Shown piece after piece: positions 1-7,794 of a DNA stretch of 64,000 nt. The notes under the pieces are model-generated. The model was not told the origin of the DNA and did no database searches. It saw only the letters and a list, made by a program, of their open reading frames with translations. The translations under genes and the position numbers were made by a program. The stretch's first letter is position 1. Each line of letters opens with the position of its first letter. The stretch covers positions 62,001 to 126,000 of the forward strand of contig CAMVBJ010000001.1 of assembly GCA_947165675.1 (NCBI GenBank), given 5' to 3'. The DNA is from an uncultured Prevotellaceae bacterium (lineage in GTDB: Bacteria; Bacteroidota; Bacteroidia; Bacteroidales; Muribaculaceae).

Positions 1-56
1 AGCTTGAGTTTCAATTGTTCGTTCATCTCTTGTGGCTGACTATTACCTGAATGAAA

Positions 57-86
57 GGGCTCAAGTCGGCGGTTGCCCTTGAGCCC
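57..86 (-). terminator. Likely terminator of apt
   Basis: A 9-bp perfect stem (gggctcaag / cttgagccc) with a 12-nt loop begins about 10 bases past the apt stop on the minus strand and is followed by a short T-run (TTTCATT). It probably ends the ybeY-mnmG-apt direction of transcription. Confidence 0.6.
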
Positions 87-95
87 CCTGGTGGG

Positions 96-629
96 TTAAA
101 ACGTGAACAGAGAGGTGACCTCGACATCCTTGGGGAACACGTCGCGTCCGTGCAAGTCGGCCAGGTCGCAGATGAAGTTGATGTAAATCTTTTTAGGATT
201 CATGGACTTCACGAGTTCATAGGCGGCCAGCATGGTGCCACCAGTAGCGAGCAGGTCGTCATGGATGACCACGATGTCGTCGGGGGTGATGGCGTCCTTG
301 TGGATCTCGATGGTGTCGGTGCCATACTCCTTGGTGTAGGATTTCTGGATGACTTCGGCAGGCAGTTTGCCCGGTTTGCGCAGTGGAACGAATCCTGCAT
401 TCAACTGTGTTGCCAAGATGGCTCCGCCAATGAAGCCTCGTGCCTCGATGCCCACGACCTTGGTAACGCCTGAGTCGCGATACATGTCGGTCATGGCGCG
501 AGTCATGATTTGCAGGGCTTCGGGGTCCTTAAATGCGGTGGTCAGGTCCTTGAACTGGATGCCTGGAACAGGGAAGTCGGGTACGTTGCGTACCACGCTT
601 TTTACTTTTTCTAATTCTTGTTTATTCAT
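96..629 (-). CDS. apt: Adenine phosphoribosyltransferase
   Basis: Cytoplasmic purine-salvage enzyme that makes AMP from adenine and PRPP. The 177-aa product has the usual length for the family. It begins with the family pattern VRNVPDFPVPGIQFKDLT, carries the substrate-loop region VGIEARGFIGGA, and has the PRPP-binding signature VVIHDDLLATGGT. Apt is the last gene of a minus-strand series after ybeY and mnmG, separated from mnmG by 45 bp that hold a parS-like palindrome. Nothing is truncated; the ATG at 629 starts the conserved domain directly. Confidence 0.95.
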   Translation of the reverse strand: MNKQELEKVKSVVRNVPDFPVPGIQFKDLTTAFKDPEALQIMTRAMTDMYRDSGVTKVVGIEARGFIGGAILATQLNAGFVPLRKPGKLPAEVIQKSYTKEYGTDTIEIHKDAITPDDIVVIHDDLLATGGTMLAAYELVKSMNPKKIYINFICDLADLHGRDVFPKDVEVTSLFTF

Positions 630-656
630 CTGAATATCAATATTTTATGTTTAAAT

Positions 657-672
657 TGTTTCACGTGGAACA
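657..672. promoter_or_regulatory. parS-like centromere site (ParB-binding palindrome)
   Basis: The 16-mer TGTTTCACGTGGAACA differs by one base from each of the two perfect palindromes of the parS family (TGTTTCACGTGAAACA and TGTTCCACGTGGAACA). It lies in the short gap between mnmG and apt rather than in a gene. A chromosomal parA/parB pair is encoded 42 kb away in the same window. parS sites usually cluster around oriC, and mnmG is often origin-proximal. I found no second good match in the window. Confidence 0.75.
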
Positions 673-674
673 TG

Positions 675-2552
675 TTATCTGCCCAGTAATGCGAGCAGGA
701 TGTTGATGTCGCTGGGTGATACGCCGGGGATGCGCGAGGCTTGCCCCACTGTTTCGGGGTCAATGGCCTGTAGCTTTTGACGGGCCTCGGTGGATATTTG
801 GCGGATTTGGGAATAGTCAAATTTGCCTTTCAGTGTCACGCCATCGAGCCGGGCCACGCGGTCGGCAATGAGGGTCTCGCGTTCGATGTAGCCCCTGTAC
901 TTGATGGAGATTTCGGTGGCCTCGACTATCTCTTGGCGTCGTGCGTCCTCGAGTTCATCTATCTGAGCCTTCAGGTCGGGTAAGGCTTCGGCGAGCAGAA
1001 TCATGTTTAACTGGGGCCGCAATAGCAGGTCGTGCAGTCGTTGGCCTTGGGTCAAGGGCTGCATACCGTGGGCCTCAAGTGCAGGGTTGATCAAGCTGGC
1101 CTTGACGGTGTAGTTGCGACAGAAGTCCGTGAGCCGCTCGATCTGTTCACGCTTAGAGTACATCAAATTGTAGCGTTCGCTGGTGGCTAATCCCAGTCGG
1201 TAACTGCGCTCGGTCAGGCGCATGTCGGCGTCATCCTGGCGCAACAGGATGCGGTGCTCGGCGCGCGATGTGAACATGCGGTAAGGTTCGTCCACGCCAC
1301 AGGTGACGAGGTCATCGATGAGCACGCCGATGTAGGCTTCGTTGCGTGCCAGCGTGAAGGGTTCGCCTCCGGTCACATTCTGGTGGGCGTTAATGCCAGC
1401 GATGAGTCCCTGCCCGGCAGCCTCTTCATAGCCTGTAGTGCCGTTGACCTGTCCTGCCAGGAACAAGTTCTTGATTAATTTGGACTCAAGCGTGTGGGTG
1501 AGCTGGGTGGGGTCAAAGAAGTCGTACTCTATCGCATATCCAGGGCGGAAGGCGTGCACATCGCGCAGGGCGGGAATGTGGCGCAGTGCCTCGATCTGGA
1601 CCTCCCAGGGCAGGGATGACGAGAAACCATTGAGGTACATCTCGTGGGTCGTGGCTCCCTCGGGTTCGATAAAGAGTTGATGGGAAGTTTTGTCGGCAAA
1701 GGTCACGATTTTGGTCTCAATGCTGGGACAGTATCGGGGACCGATGCTGGTGATTTGTCCATTATAGAGTGGTGATTGCGGCAGTCCCATGCGCAGGATC
1801 TCATGCACCTGTTCGTTGGTATGCACAATCCAGCATGGGCGTTGTGGCAGTCGTGAACCCACGCCTGGTAGGTATGAGAAGTGGTGGAAGTCATGCTCGC
1901 CTTCTTGCTTGATGCACTGTGAGAAGTCGATTGTGCGCTCGTCAAGTCGTGGTGGCGTGCCCGTCTTCATGCGTCCGACGGTGAAACCGAGCGATGCTAA
2001 CTGCTCGGTGACGCCCCTTGCCGGTGGTTCAGCAACACGTCCACCAGGGGTCTTGACAGGCCCCACGTGCATCAATCCATTCAGGAATGTGCCCGCTGTG
2101 AGGATAACGGCCTTGGCCTGAAAAGTGATTCCCATCTGGGTCTTGACACCTTTCACTACCCCACCCTCGATGACGAATTCATCGACCGAATCTTGCCACA
2201 TGTATAAGTTGGGAGTGTTCTCGAGCACGTTTCTCCACTCGAGGATGAACTGTTGGCGATCGCTCTGTGATCGCGGGCTCCACATGGCGGGGCCTTTACT
2301 GCGGTTGAGCATCCTGAACTGAATGCTGCTGCGGTCAGTCACAATACCCATTTGTCCGCCCAGGGCGTCAATCTCGCGTACGATCTGCCCCTTGGCAATG
2401 CCGCCGACGGCGGGATTGCAACTCATCTGAGCGATCTTATTCATGTCGATGGTGATGAGTAGGGTGCGTGATCCCAGTCGGGCAGCAGCACAGGCAGCCT
2501 CGCAGCCGGCATGACCAGCCCCCACCACTATCACGTCATAGTCGTGCCTCAT
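675..2552 (-). CDS. mnmG: tRNA uridine-5-carboxymethylaminomethyl modification enzyme MnmG (GidA)
   Basis: FAD-dependent subunit that, with MnmE, installs the (carboxymethyl)aminomethyl group at U34 of certain tRNAs. The 625-aa protein has the usual length. Visible signatures are the N-terminal Rossmann FAD motif VVGAGHAGCEAA, the SCNPAVGGIAKGQIVREIDALGG block, the PxARGVTEQLASLGF region, and the C-terminal GYIERE...IPGVSPSDINILL helical domain. Its start codon overlaps the stop of ybeY by 4 bp, so the two are likely translationally coupled. mnmE is not in the window. Confidence 0.97.
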   Translation of the reverse strand: MRHDYDVIVVGAGHAGCEAACAAARLGSRTLLITIDMNKIAQMSCNPAVGGIAKGQIVREIDALGGQMGIVTDRSSIQFRMLNRSKGPAMWSPRSQSDRQQFILEWRNVLENTPNLYMWQDSVDEFVIEGGVVKGVKTQMGITFQAKAVILTAGTFLNGLMHVGPVKTPGGRVAEPPARGVTEQLASLGFTVGRMKTGTPPRLDERTIDFSQCIKQEGEHDFHHFSYLPGVGSRLPQRPCWIVHTNEQVHEILRMGLPQSPLYNGQITSIGPRYCPSIETKIVTFADKTSHQLFIEPEGATTHEMYLNGFSSSLPWEVQIEALRHIPALRDVHAFRPGYAIEYDFFDPTQLTHTLESKLIKNLFLAGQVNGTTGYEEAAGQGLIAGINAHQNVTGGEPFTLARNEAYIGVLIDDLVTCGVDEPYRMFTSRAEHRILLRQDDADMRLTERSYRLGLATSERYNLMYSKREQIERLTDFCRNYTVKASLINPALEAHGMQPLTQGQRLHDLLLRPQLNMILLAEALPDLKAQIDELEDARRQEIVEATEISIKYRGYIERETLIADRVARLDGVTLKGKFDYSQIRQISTEARQKLQAIDPETVGQASRIPGVSPSDINILLALLGR

Positions 2553-2989
2553 TTCTTGAATACGTTGTCGGGAAGAATAGCCAGGGCGTTGTTCTCGTGT
2601 TGCTCCATGATTTCACGTTCACCAGGACCCTTGTCGTTGATGCCGCACAGGTGCAGCACGCCATGGATGATGACGCGCATGAGTTCGGTGTCATAGGCAG
2701 CTCCAAGCATCTCGGCATTGCTGCGCACCGTGTCGAGCGAGATGACCATGTCGCCCGCGATGTGGCGCGAATTGGTGTAGTCAAAGGTGATGATGTCGGT
2801 ATAGTAATCGTGACCCAGAAACTGGCGGTTAGTCTGCAGGATGTACTCATCGTCGCAGAAGACGTAGGTCAAGCACCCTACCCGTTGCTGATGTTGCTCG
2901 GCAACCGCCACAATCCAGTCACGCACCACATCCTCATTGAGGTGCGGCATTTCGACTTTACCTTGTAACATGTAATTGATTTCGGTCAT
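2549..2989 (-). CDS. ybeY: Endoribonuclease YbeY (16S rRNA maturation)
   Basis: Metal-dependent RNase acting in 16S rRNA 3'-end processing and ribosome quality control. The ORF track opens at 3046, but the first 19 residues (MFVKYLCYL...) do not resemble the family; the ATG at 2989 (MTEINYMLQG) gives a 146-aa protein of normal size. The zinc motif reads HGVLHLCGIND: the first two histidines are present, whereas the third position, usually GYDH in Proteobacteria, is GIND. A -7 box, TATCTTTG, lies 29 bp upstream at 3018-3025. The gene overlaps mnmG by 4 bp. Confidence 0.9.
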   Translation of the reverse strand: MTEINYMLQGKVEMPHLNEDVVRDWIVAVAEQHQQRVGCLTYVFCDDEYILQTNRQFLGHDYYTDIITFDYTNSRHIAGDMVISLDTVRSNAEMLGAAYDTELMRVIIHGVLHLCGINDKGPGEREIMEQHENNALAILPDNVFKK

Positions 2990-3274
2990 TACTTGATGCT
3001 TCTTGAAAAACGGGAGACAAAGATAACACAAATATTTCACAAACAAGAAAAAAGTCTAAGAATTAACCCATCGAGAGGGCATATTTTGAATCGGGTTCGG
3101 GAGTTGAGCGCTGGAGTCGGTTTTTCTCCCCTACCCGATTTTTCTGACAAAACTTGAAATATGGTCAAAATCTCTGAAAAACAGCGAGAAAAGGCATTTT
3201 AACCCGCTGAGAATTGAAAATTCTATCTCAATCGATGGATGATGCGAGAATTTTTCAAGAAAATTGGCATTAAA

Positions 3275-3306
3275 TTTGCAGATGTAATGATAAATCTATA
3301 CCTTTG
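3275..3306 (+). promoter_or_regulatory. Bacteroidetes-type promoter for the nfeD-SPFH pair
   Basis: TTTG at 3275-3278 and TACCTTTG at 3299-3306 are separated by 20 bp, matching the -33 TTTG / -7 TAnnTTTG consensus. It implies a 5' UTR of roughly 90 nt. Confidence 0.7.
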
Positions 3307-3354
3307 ATGAAATCTTAAGAAACCTTCATGCACACATTGAGAATTGACGATAAC

Positions 3355-3392
3355 ATTAATAACAACTATAAAAATTAATAACAACTATAAAA
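3355..3392. repeat. 19-bp perfect tandem duplication in the nfeD leader
   Basis: attaataacaactataaaa occurs twice in direct succession (3355-3373 and 3374-3392), ending 9 bp before the start codon. It looks like slippage or duplication of the AT-rich translation-initiation region. Confidence 0.85.
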
Positions 3393-3401
3393 AAAAGTAT
3401 T

Positions 3402-3866
3402 ATGATTGAGTATTTCACATCCAACCTGTGGCTCGTGTGGGTGATCATCAGCATCCTCTGCTTGATTCTTGAGCTTTCTTCAGGTGATTTTTTCATTTTG
3501 TGCTTTGCGATTGGTGCTGCTGCCAGTGCAATCTTTGCCGGATGCGGTGCTGCCCTCTCTGTTCAGATTATCATGTTTGCTGTTGTGTCGGCATTGAGCC
3601 TAATGCTTGTACGCCCAGCCTTGTTGAAGAAGATACATCAGCCACAGCGCGAGCGCCTGAGCAATGCCGAGGCTATGATCGGTCAGACGGGCCGTGTCAG
3701 CGAGTCTATCGAGGCTGGCGGTTATGGCCGGGTTGCGATCGATGGTGACGACTGGAAGGCCAAGAGTGCCGACGGTTGTGCCATTGACAAGGATGTGCGC
3801 GTGCGCGTTGTCAAGATGGACAGTATCATTCTCACCGTTGAGCCTCTCAACACCGTCAATGAATAA
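3402..3866 (+). CDS. NfeD-like membrane protein
   Basis: A 154-aa NfeD-family protein, the usual membrane partner of SPFH/stomatin-like proteins. It has two to three hydrophobic segments in the first 70 residues (LWLVWVIISILCLILEL, DFFILCFAIGAAASAIFAG, IIMFAVVSALSLMLV). A C-terminal beta-barrel (OB-like) domain follows with the typical IGQTGRVSESIEAGGYGRVAIDGDDWKA pattern. The gene is 28 bp upstream of the SPFH gene and surely co-transcribed. The biological role in Bacteroidetes is unsettled; membrane quality control or microdomain organisation is the usual proposal. Confidence 0.85.
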   Translation: MIEYFTSNLWLVWVIISILCLILELSSGDFFILCFAIGAAASAIFAGCGAALSVQIIMFAVVSALSLMLVRPALLKKIHQPQRERLSNAEAMIGQTGRVSESIEAGGYGRVAIDGDDWKAKSADGCAIDKDVRVRVVKMDSIILTVEPLNTVNE

Positions 3867-3894
3867 AAGAACTATTCACTAAAACTTAACAAAT

Positions 3895-4863
3895 ATGACA
3901 CCTTTATCAATATTTTTCATCGTAGTTATTCTGCTGGCCCTGATACTTGTTAAGAGCGCACTCGTGATTATTCCTCAGAGTGAGACCAAGATCATTGAGC
4001 GATTAGGTAAATACTATGCAACGCTCAAGCCCGGTATTAACCTGATTATCCCCTTTATTGACCGTCCCAAGACGATTATTGCCTATGAGCATGGCCGTTA
4101 TCGCACCACCAACAGTATCGACCTGCGCGAACAAGTCTATGACTTTGACAAGCAGAACGTGATTACTAAGGATAACGTCTTGACCCAGATCAATGCGTTG
4201 CTTTATTTCCAGATTGTGGATCCCTTCAAGGCTGTCTATGAGATTAACAACCTGCCCAATGCTATCGAGAAGTTGACCCAGACCACGCTGCGTAACATTA
4301 TTGGTGAGCTTGAGTTAGACCAGACGTTAACCTCGCGTGATACCATCAACTCGAAGCTGCGTGCAGTCCTTGATGATGCAACTAATAAGTGGGGTATTAA
4401 GGTCAATCGCGTGGAGTTGCAGGACATCCAACCGCCTCAAACTGTTCTCCAGGCCATGGAAAAGCAGATGCAGGCCGAGCGTAATAAGCGTGCAACCATT
4501 CTCACCAGTGAGGGTCAGAAGCAGTCTGCCATCCTTCAGTCCGAGGGTCAAAAGACGGCTCGTATCAATCAGGCTGAGGCAGACAAGCAGACAGAGATCC
4601 TGCGTGCCGAGGGTGAAGCTCAGGCCCGCATCCGCAAAGCCGAGGCTGAGGCTATTGCCATCGACAAGATCACCCAGGCAGTAGGGCAGAGCACCAACCC
4701 TGCAAACTACCTGCTGGCTCAAAAGTACATCCAGATGCTTGATGCCCTGGCCAGTGGCGATAAAACCAAGACGGTTTATCTGCCTTATGAGGCTACTAAT
4801 CTGTTAGGCTCTATCGGTGGCATTAAGGAACTCTTCCAGTCGGGAGAAGACAAGAAGGAGTAA
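3895..4863 (+). CDS. SPFH/Band 7 (stomatin/QmcA-like) membrane protein
   Basis: A 322-aa protein with one N-terminal membrane anchor (IFFIVVILLALILVKSALVII) followed by the SPFH domain (SETKIIERLGKYYATLKPGINLIIPFID). Then comes a long Glu/Ala/Lys-rich coiled coil with repeats such as SEGQKQSAILQSEGQK and AEADKQTEILRAEGEAQA. The length and order match QmcA/stomatin-like proteins, which oligomerise on the inner membrane. It is the second gene of a two-gene unit with the NfeD-like protein, the standard pairing for this family. Confidence 0.9.
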   Translation: MTPLSIFFIVVILLALILVKSALVIIPQSETKIIERLGKYYATLKPGINLIIPFIDRPKTIIAYEHGRYRTTNSIDLREQVYDFDKQNVITKDNVLTQINALLYFQIVDPFKAVYEINNLPNAIEKLTQTTLRNIIGELELDQTLTSRDTINSKLRAVLDDATNKWGIKVNRVELQDIQPPQTVLQAMEKQMQAERNKRATILTSEGQKQSAILQSEGQKTARINQAEADKQTEILRAEGEAQARIRKAEAEAIAIDKITQAVGQSTNPANYLLAQKYIQMLDALASGDKTKTVYLPYEATNLLGSIGGIKELFQSGEDKKE

Positions 4864-4918
4864 AAAGAATGGGAAAAGGGTAGGGTAGAGTCCCTATCGA
4901 TGCTACAATGGGGGCGCG

Positions 4919-4938
4919 GCGATAGATGATTCTATCGC
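4919..4938. terminator. Hairpin between converging SPFH and AraC genes
   Basis: Perfect 8-bp stem GCGATAGA / TCTATCGC with a TGAT loop, placed between two converging genes. It has no T-run on either side, so its role as a bidirectional terminator is only likely. Confidence 0.45.
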
Positions 4939-4944
4939 TGTGCC

Positions 4945-6036
4945 TCAACTGTAATGTTCTCTCCACTGGCCAGGTGTGATGCCCTCTTGGGCTTTGAAGT
5001 TTCTCATGAACTGGGATTTGGATGTAAAGCCTGTTTGCTGGGAAATTTTTTCTATCGTCAGGGTAGGGGAGGAGGCTAACAGGTTTTTGGCTTCCTCAAT
5101 GCGCAACCGGGTAAGCCAGGTGTTGAAGTTGCAGCCATAGTTGCTGTTGATGTAGCGTGACAGATATGTGCGGTTGGTTCTCAACTGCTTTGCCACTTGG
5201 GTTATGGTTATCCCCTGATGGCAATAGGCTCGTGTGGAGATCCATCGATCTAACTTGGAATCCAATTCACTGAGATTTCCTGCTAAGGCTTTAATCTGTT
5301 TATTATCAGGCGTCTGCAATGAGGGCATGTCCGTGGTGTCCATGGCGTCGGGGTAGTTGATGATCATGTTGACAACGGTGATGAACACATAGGCCCAGAG
5401 GACTAAAGACGCGAAGTTGAAGATAGCTAATGCGTCGTCTGACCACATCACCAAGAACGCATACAGCAAAGCAAATACAGATAGAAGCATGACGCATCTC
5501 CATATCAGGTTGAGGTAAGATAGTTCGAAACGCTCATCGGGATCGAGCTGATTACTCTGTTTTACCAATTTCTTATAGCCGATGGCAAAAACGAAGATAA
5601 TCCTCATTAAATCAATGAGATATAACGCCAGTGAGGATACGATCAAAATGGTGGCAAGAGAGGGATTACACCAGGGTGACACCCACACTAATGCAACGCA
5701 TAGCAAGAATATCATCAAGGTGAGAAACATGCGAGCTCTGGTCAAGTGCATTTTGTTAGCAAGCAGGATAAAGACCGTAGCTATCATCAGCGTCGCAGTA
5801 TATAACATTGTGATATTCAGCGCAGTGTTGACAAGTGGCTTGTCCATATTGAGTTTCAGTTGGAATTGTAGCAGCGTAATAATTCCCACCAGTATAAACA
5901 CAAGGGCTATAACTTGCTTGGCTCGTGAGAACCACCGTGAAGACTTGACCTTGAGATTGCCAATCAACAGCAGCGAGACACCGCCGAATAAGGTCTCGAC
6001 CACGCAACCCAGTTGTGAGTATTCATATAGTGTCAT
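4945..6036 (-). CDS. AraC-family regulator with membrane-spanning N-terminus
   Basis: A 363-aa protein. The N-terminal 210 residues are very hydrophobic with about six membrane helices (VVETLFGGVSLLLIG, VIALVFILVGIITLLQF, TLMIATVFILLAN, MFLTLMIFLLCVALVWV and others). The last 100 residues form an AraC double helix-turn-helix (GITITQVAKQLRTNRTYLSRYIN and LTIEKISQQTGFTSKSQFMRNFK). It is therefore a membrane-anchored DNA-binding protein. The gene is divergent from a paralogue of the same architecture 135 bp away. The signal sensed is unknown; the C-terminal call is secure, the membrane sensor role is inferred. Confidence 0.85.
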   Translation of the reverse strand: MTLYEYSQLGCVVETLFGGVSLLLIGNLKVKSSRWFSRAKQVIALVFILVGIITLLQFQLKLNMDKPLVNTALNITMLYTATLMIATVFILLANKMHLTRARMFLTLMIFLLCVALVWVSPWCNPSLATILIVSSLALYLIDLMRIIFVFAIGYKKLVKQSNQLDPDERFELSYLNLIWRCVMLLSVFALLYAFLVMWSDDALAIFNFASLVLWAYVFITVVNMIINYPDAMDTTDMPSLQTPDNKQIKALAGNLSELDSKLDRWISTRAYCHQGITITQVAKQLRTNRTYLSRYINSNYGCNFNTWLTRLRIEEAKNLLASSPTLTIEKISQQTGFTSKSQFMRNFKAQEGITPGQWREHYS

Positions 6037-6067
6037 TGGATGATCAGGTATAAAAAGAGATTAACGG

Positions 6068-6097
6068 CAAAATTATGAAAAAAAATAAAAAAACAAG
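6068..6097 (-). promoter_or_regulatory. Promoter for the minus-strand AraC gene
   Basis: On the minus strand TAATTTTG (6068-6075) matches the -7 consensus TAnnTTTG, with CTTG (6094-6097) 18 bp upstream as a weak -33 element. Confidence 0.5.
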
Positions 6098-6149
6098 CAA
6101 TTGTCTATGAAAATGCCCTGTTTCATGAGAAGAATTGGGGTTAAAATTG

Positions 6150-6157
6150 TATTTTTG
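6150..6157 (+). promoter_or_regulatory. -7 promoter element for the plus-strand AraC gene
   Basis: TATTTTTG matches TAnnTTTG. It lies inside the ORF-track extension that begins with TTG at 6135, which argues that translation starts at the ATG at 6171 or later. A clear -33 TTTG was not found. Confidence 0.5.
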
Positions 6158-6170
6158 CAATTGTGAAGTA

Positions 6171-7334
6171 ATGATTCAGTCAATAGTTGCAATGATTTCT
6201 CAAGAACTGGAACTTAATATTGTCATGATTGGATGGGTAGTGCCAATCCTATTGGGGTTGTTCTTGCTCATGATTAAAACGCCCGAAACCAGATCACATG
6301 TTTATTACCGGAAGGGTAAATTGACCTGTGCCATCGCTATGCTGCTGTTCGGTTCTGAAATCTTGTTCCAGTGGCTGTTGCGCATTCTTGAATTTGCTGA
6401 CCCATTCCTGTCTGTTTCTGTTTACTTGTTTATCTTCTGCCTCGCTACATTGCTCATTGCGACGGGATATTGCACCATGCTCAGTCCTGGGTCGGTTGAT
6501 AAGCGACAAATGCGAATCTCGGTATTCGTAGTCGTGATCTTTGCTGCCATATTGATCATCAGTTATTTCTTGCCATACAGGAAGTGGCAGGCACGAGGTG
6601 TGCTATTGTGTTGCGCGCTATTGTTCCTCATCACTTGTAGTGGGCTGTACTCGTGTGTAGCAGTCTATCGAAAGGCGATTAACAACTTGAGGACTTATTA
6701 CTCGGATGTCGTTGAGAACATGGTGAGGTGGATGCCAGGAGTGGGCGTAGGCATCTTGATTTTTCTACTGTCAGCTCCGTTTGTCTGTTGGCTGCCACGA
6801 TGGGTGGGTATCTATCAGGTAGCATTGAGCATCATCTTGTTTATCTACTCCTTTATCTGCATCATCAATTTCTCTACCACCTATAATTCCCTTGCCCTTG
6901 CCCTTGATACAACCCAAGCGGGTGCCAATGAGCAAGCTGGGCAGTTGCCAGACGATGTTGACACGGGTAATGATAATCCCCAGCGGAACCCCCTCAGTGA
7001 GTCTTTGCTTGAGGTGATTCAGGATAAGGAAGAGCGTTGGCAGGCACGTGGAGGATATCGCAACAAGGGAATAACTATCGAACAGGCTGCTCACGAGTTG
7101 GGCACTAACCGCAATTATCTTTCCAGATACCTTAACGAGGTGAAGCATGTGACTTTTTATGAATGGGTGGCCCAGATGCGCGTCCATGAAGCTCAGGAGC
7201 TCATGCTTAAAAACCGTAGCCTGTCCATTGAGCAGATTGCCAGTCGGGTGGGATTCACCTCGGCATCTACATTCTCAGTCGCCTTCAAGAAGGTGGTGGG
7301 ATTCACTCCTGCCAGGTGGCGAAATCAACAATGA
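6171..7334 (+). CDS. AraC-family regulator with membrane-spanning N-terminus (paralogue)
   Basis: A 387-aa protein from the ATG at 6171. The ORF-track start at 6135 is a TTG lying in the promoter, so the ATG was preferred. Its N-terminal half has about six to seven hydrophobic helices (WVVPILLGLFLLMI, LYLFIFCLATLLIATGY, ISVFVVVIFAAILIISYFL, LLCCALLFLITCSGLYSCV and others). A short acidic linker leads to the AraC domain (GITIEQAAHELGTNRNYLSRYLN, LSIEQIASRVGFTSASTFSVAFKK). The layout mirrors the divergent neighbour at 4945-6036, suggesting an old local duplication. No obvious target operon lies next to it. Confidence 0.85.
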   Translation: MIQSIVAMISQELELNIVMIGWVVPILLGLFLLMIKTPETRSHVYYRKGKLTCAIAMLLFGSEILFQWLLRILEFADPFLSVSVYLFIFCLATLLIATGYCTMLSPGSVDKRQMRISVFVVVIFAAILIISYFLPYRKWQARGVLLCCALLFLITCSGLYSCVAVYRKAINNLRTYYSDVVENMVRWMPGVGVGILIFLLSAPFVCWLPRWVGIYQVALSIILFIYSFICIINFSTTYNSLALALDTTQAGANEQAGQLPDDVDTGNDNPQRNPLSESLLEVIQDKEERWQARGGYRNKGITIEQAAHELGTNRNYLSRYLNEVKHVTFYEWVAQMRVHEAQELMLKNRSLSIEQIASRVGFTSASTFSVAFKKVVGFTPARWRNQQ

Positions 7335-7794
7335 CAAATTAAAATTGCTATATTCAAAAAACGCCGATTTCATCGACCCAAATCGGTATTTATCGGGTGT
7401 GAAATCGTCAAAATATTTAATACAAAACAATTAAATGGATTGTAGGTCTTGACGAGTGTTTTTATTTTGAAATTTATTTGTAACTTTGCATGTGAAGATA
7501 AGATGAATTGGCTGAAAGGTCAAGGGCACTTTAGGTTTTATGAAACGAGAGATCTAATTAAGAAATGTGCATTAATAATACAAGAATTGAAGTAGTATCC
7601 TTGAAAAGTGTTATTTGACTTTGAGTGAAAAAGAATCACTCAATGAATATTAAGCAAGATTGTTCAGTCTGCCTGTGAAGGTTGACTGATTTTTTTTGCT
7701 GTTTTTCAAGCTGTATGCCAAAAAAAATGACTATCTTCGTGCCGTATCATCGCCAGTGCCAGTGACACTGGCTCTAAATATTGAAATCTATCTA
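7335..7794. other. Intergenic region upstream of the glycosyltransferase
   Basis: About 460 bp of AT-rich sequence with no credible ORF. A -7-like box TAACTTTG is at 7481-7488, with a T-rich stretch upstream but no clean -33 element. If used, the glycosyltransferase mRNA would carry a leader of about 300 nt. I saw no recognised riboswitch in it. Confidence 0.5.

Larger units (their letters stand above)
2990..3401. other. Intergenic region between divergent ybeY and nfeD-like genes
   Basis: About 410 bp, AT-rich, with no convincing ORF. It holds a minus-strand -7 box for ybeY (TATCTTTG, 3018-3025), a good plus-strand promoter at 3275-3306, and a 19-bp tandem duplication just before the nfeD-like start. 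Confidence 0.7.
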
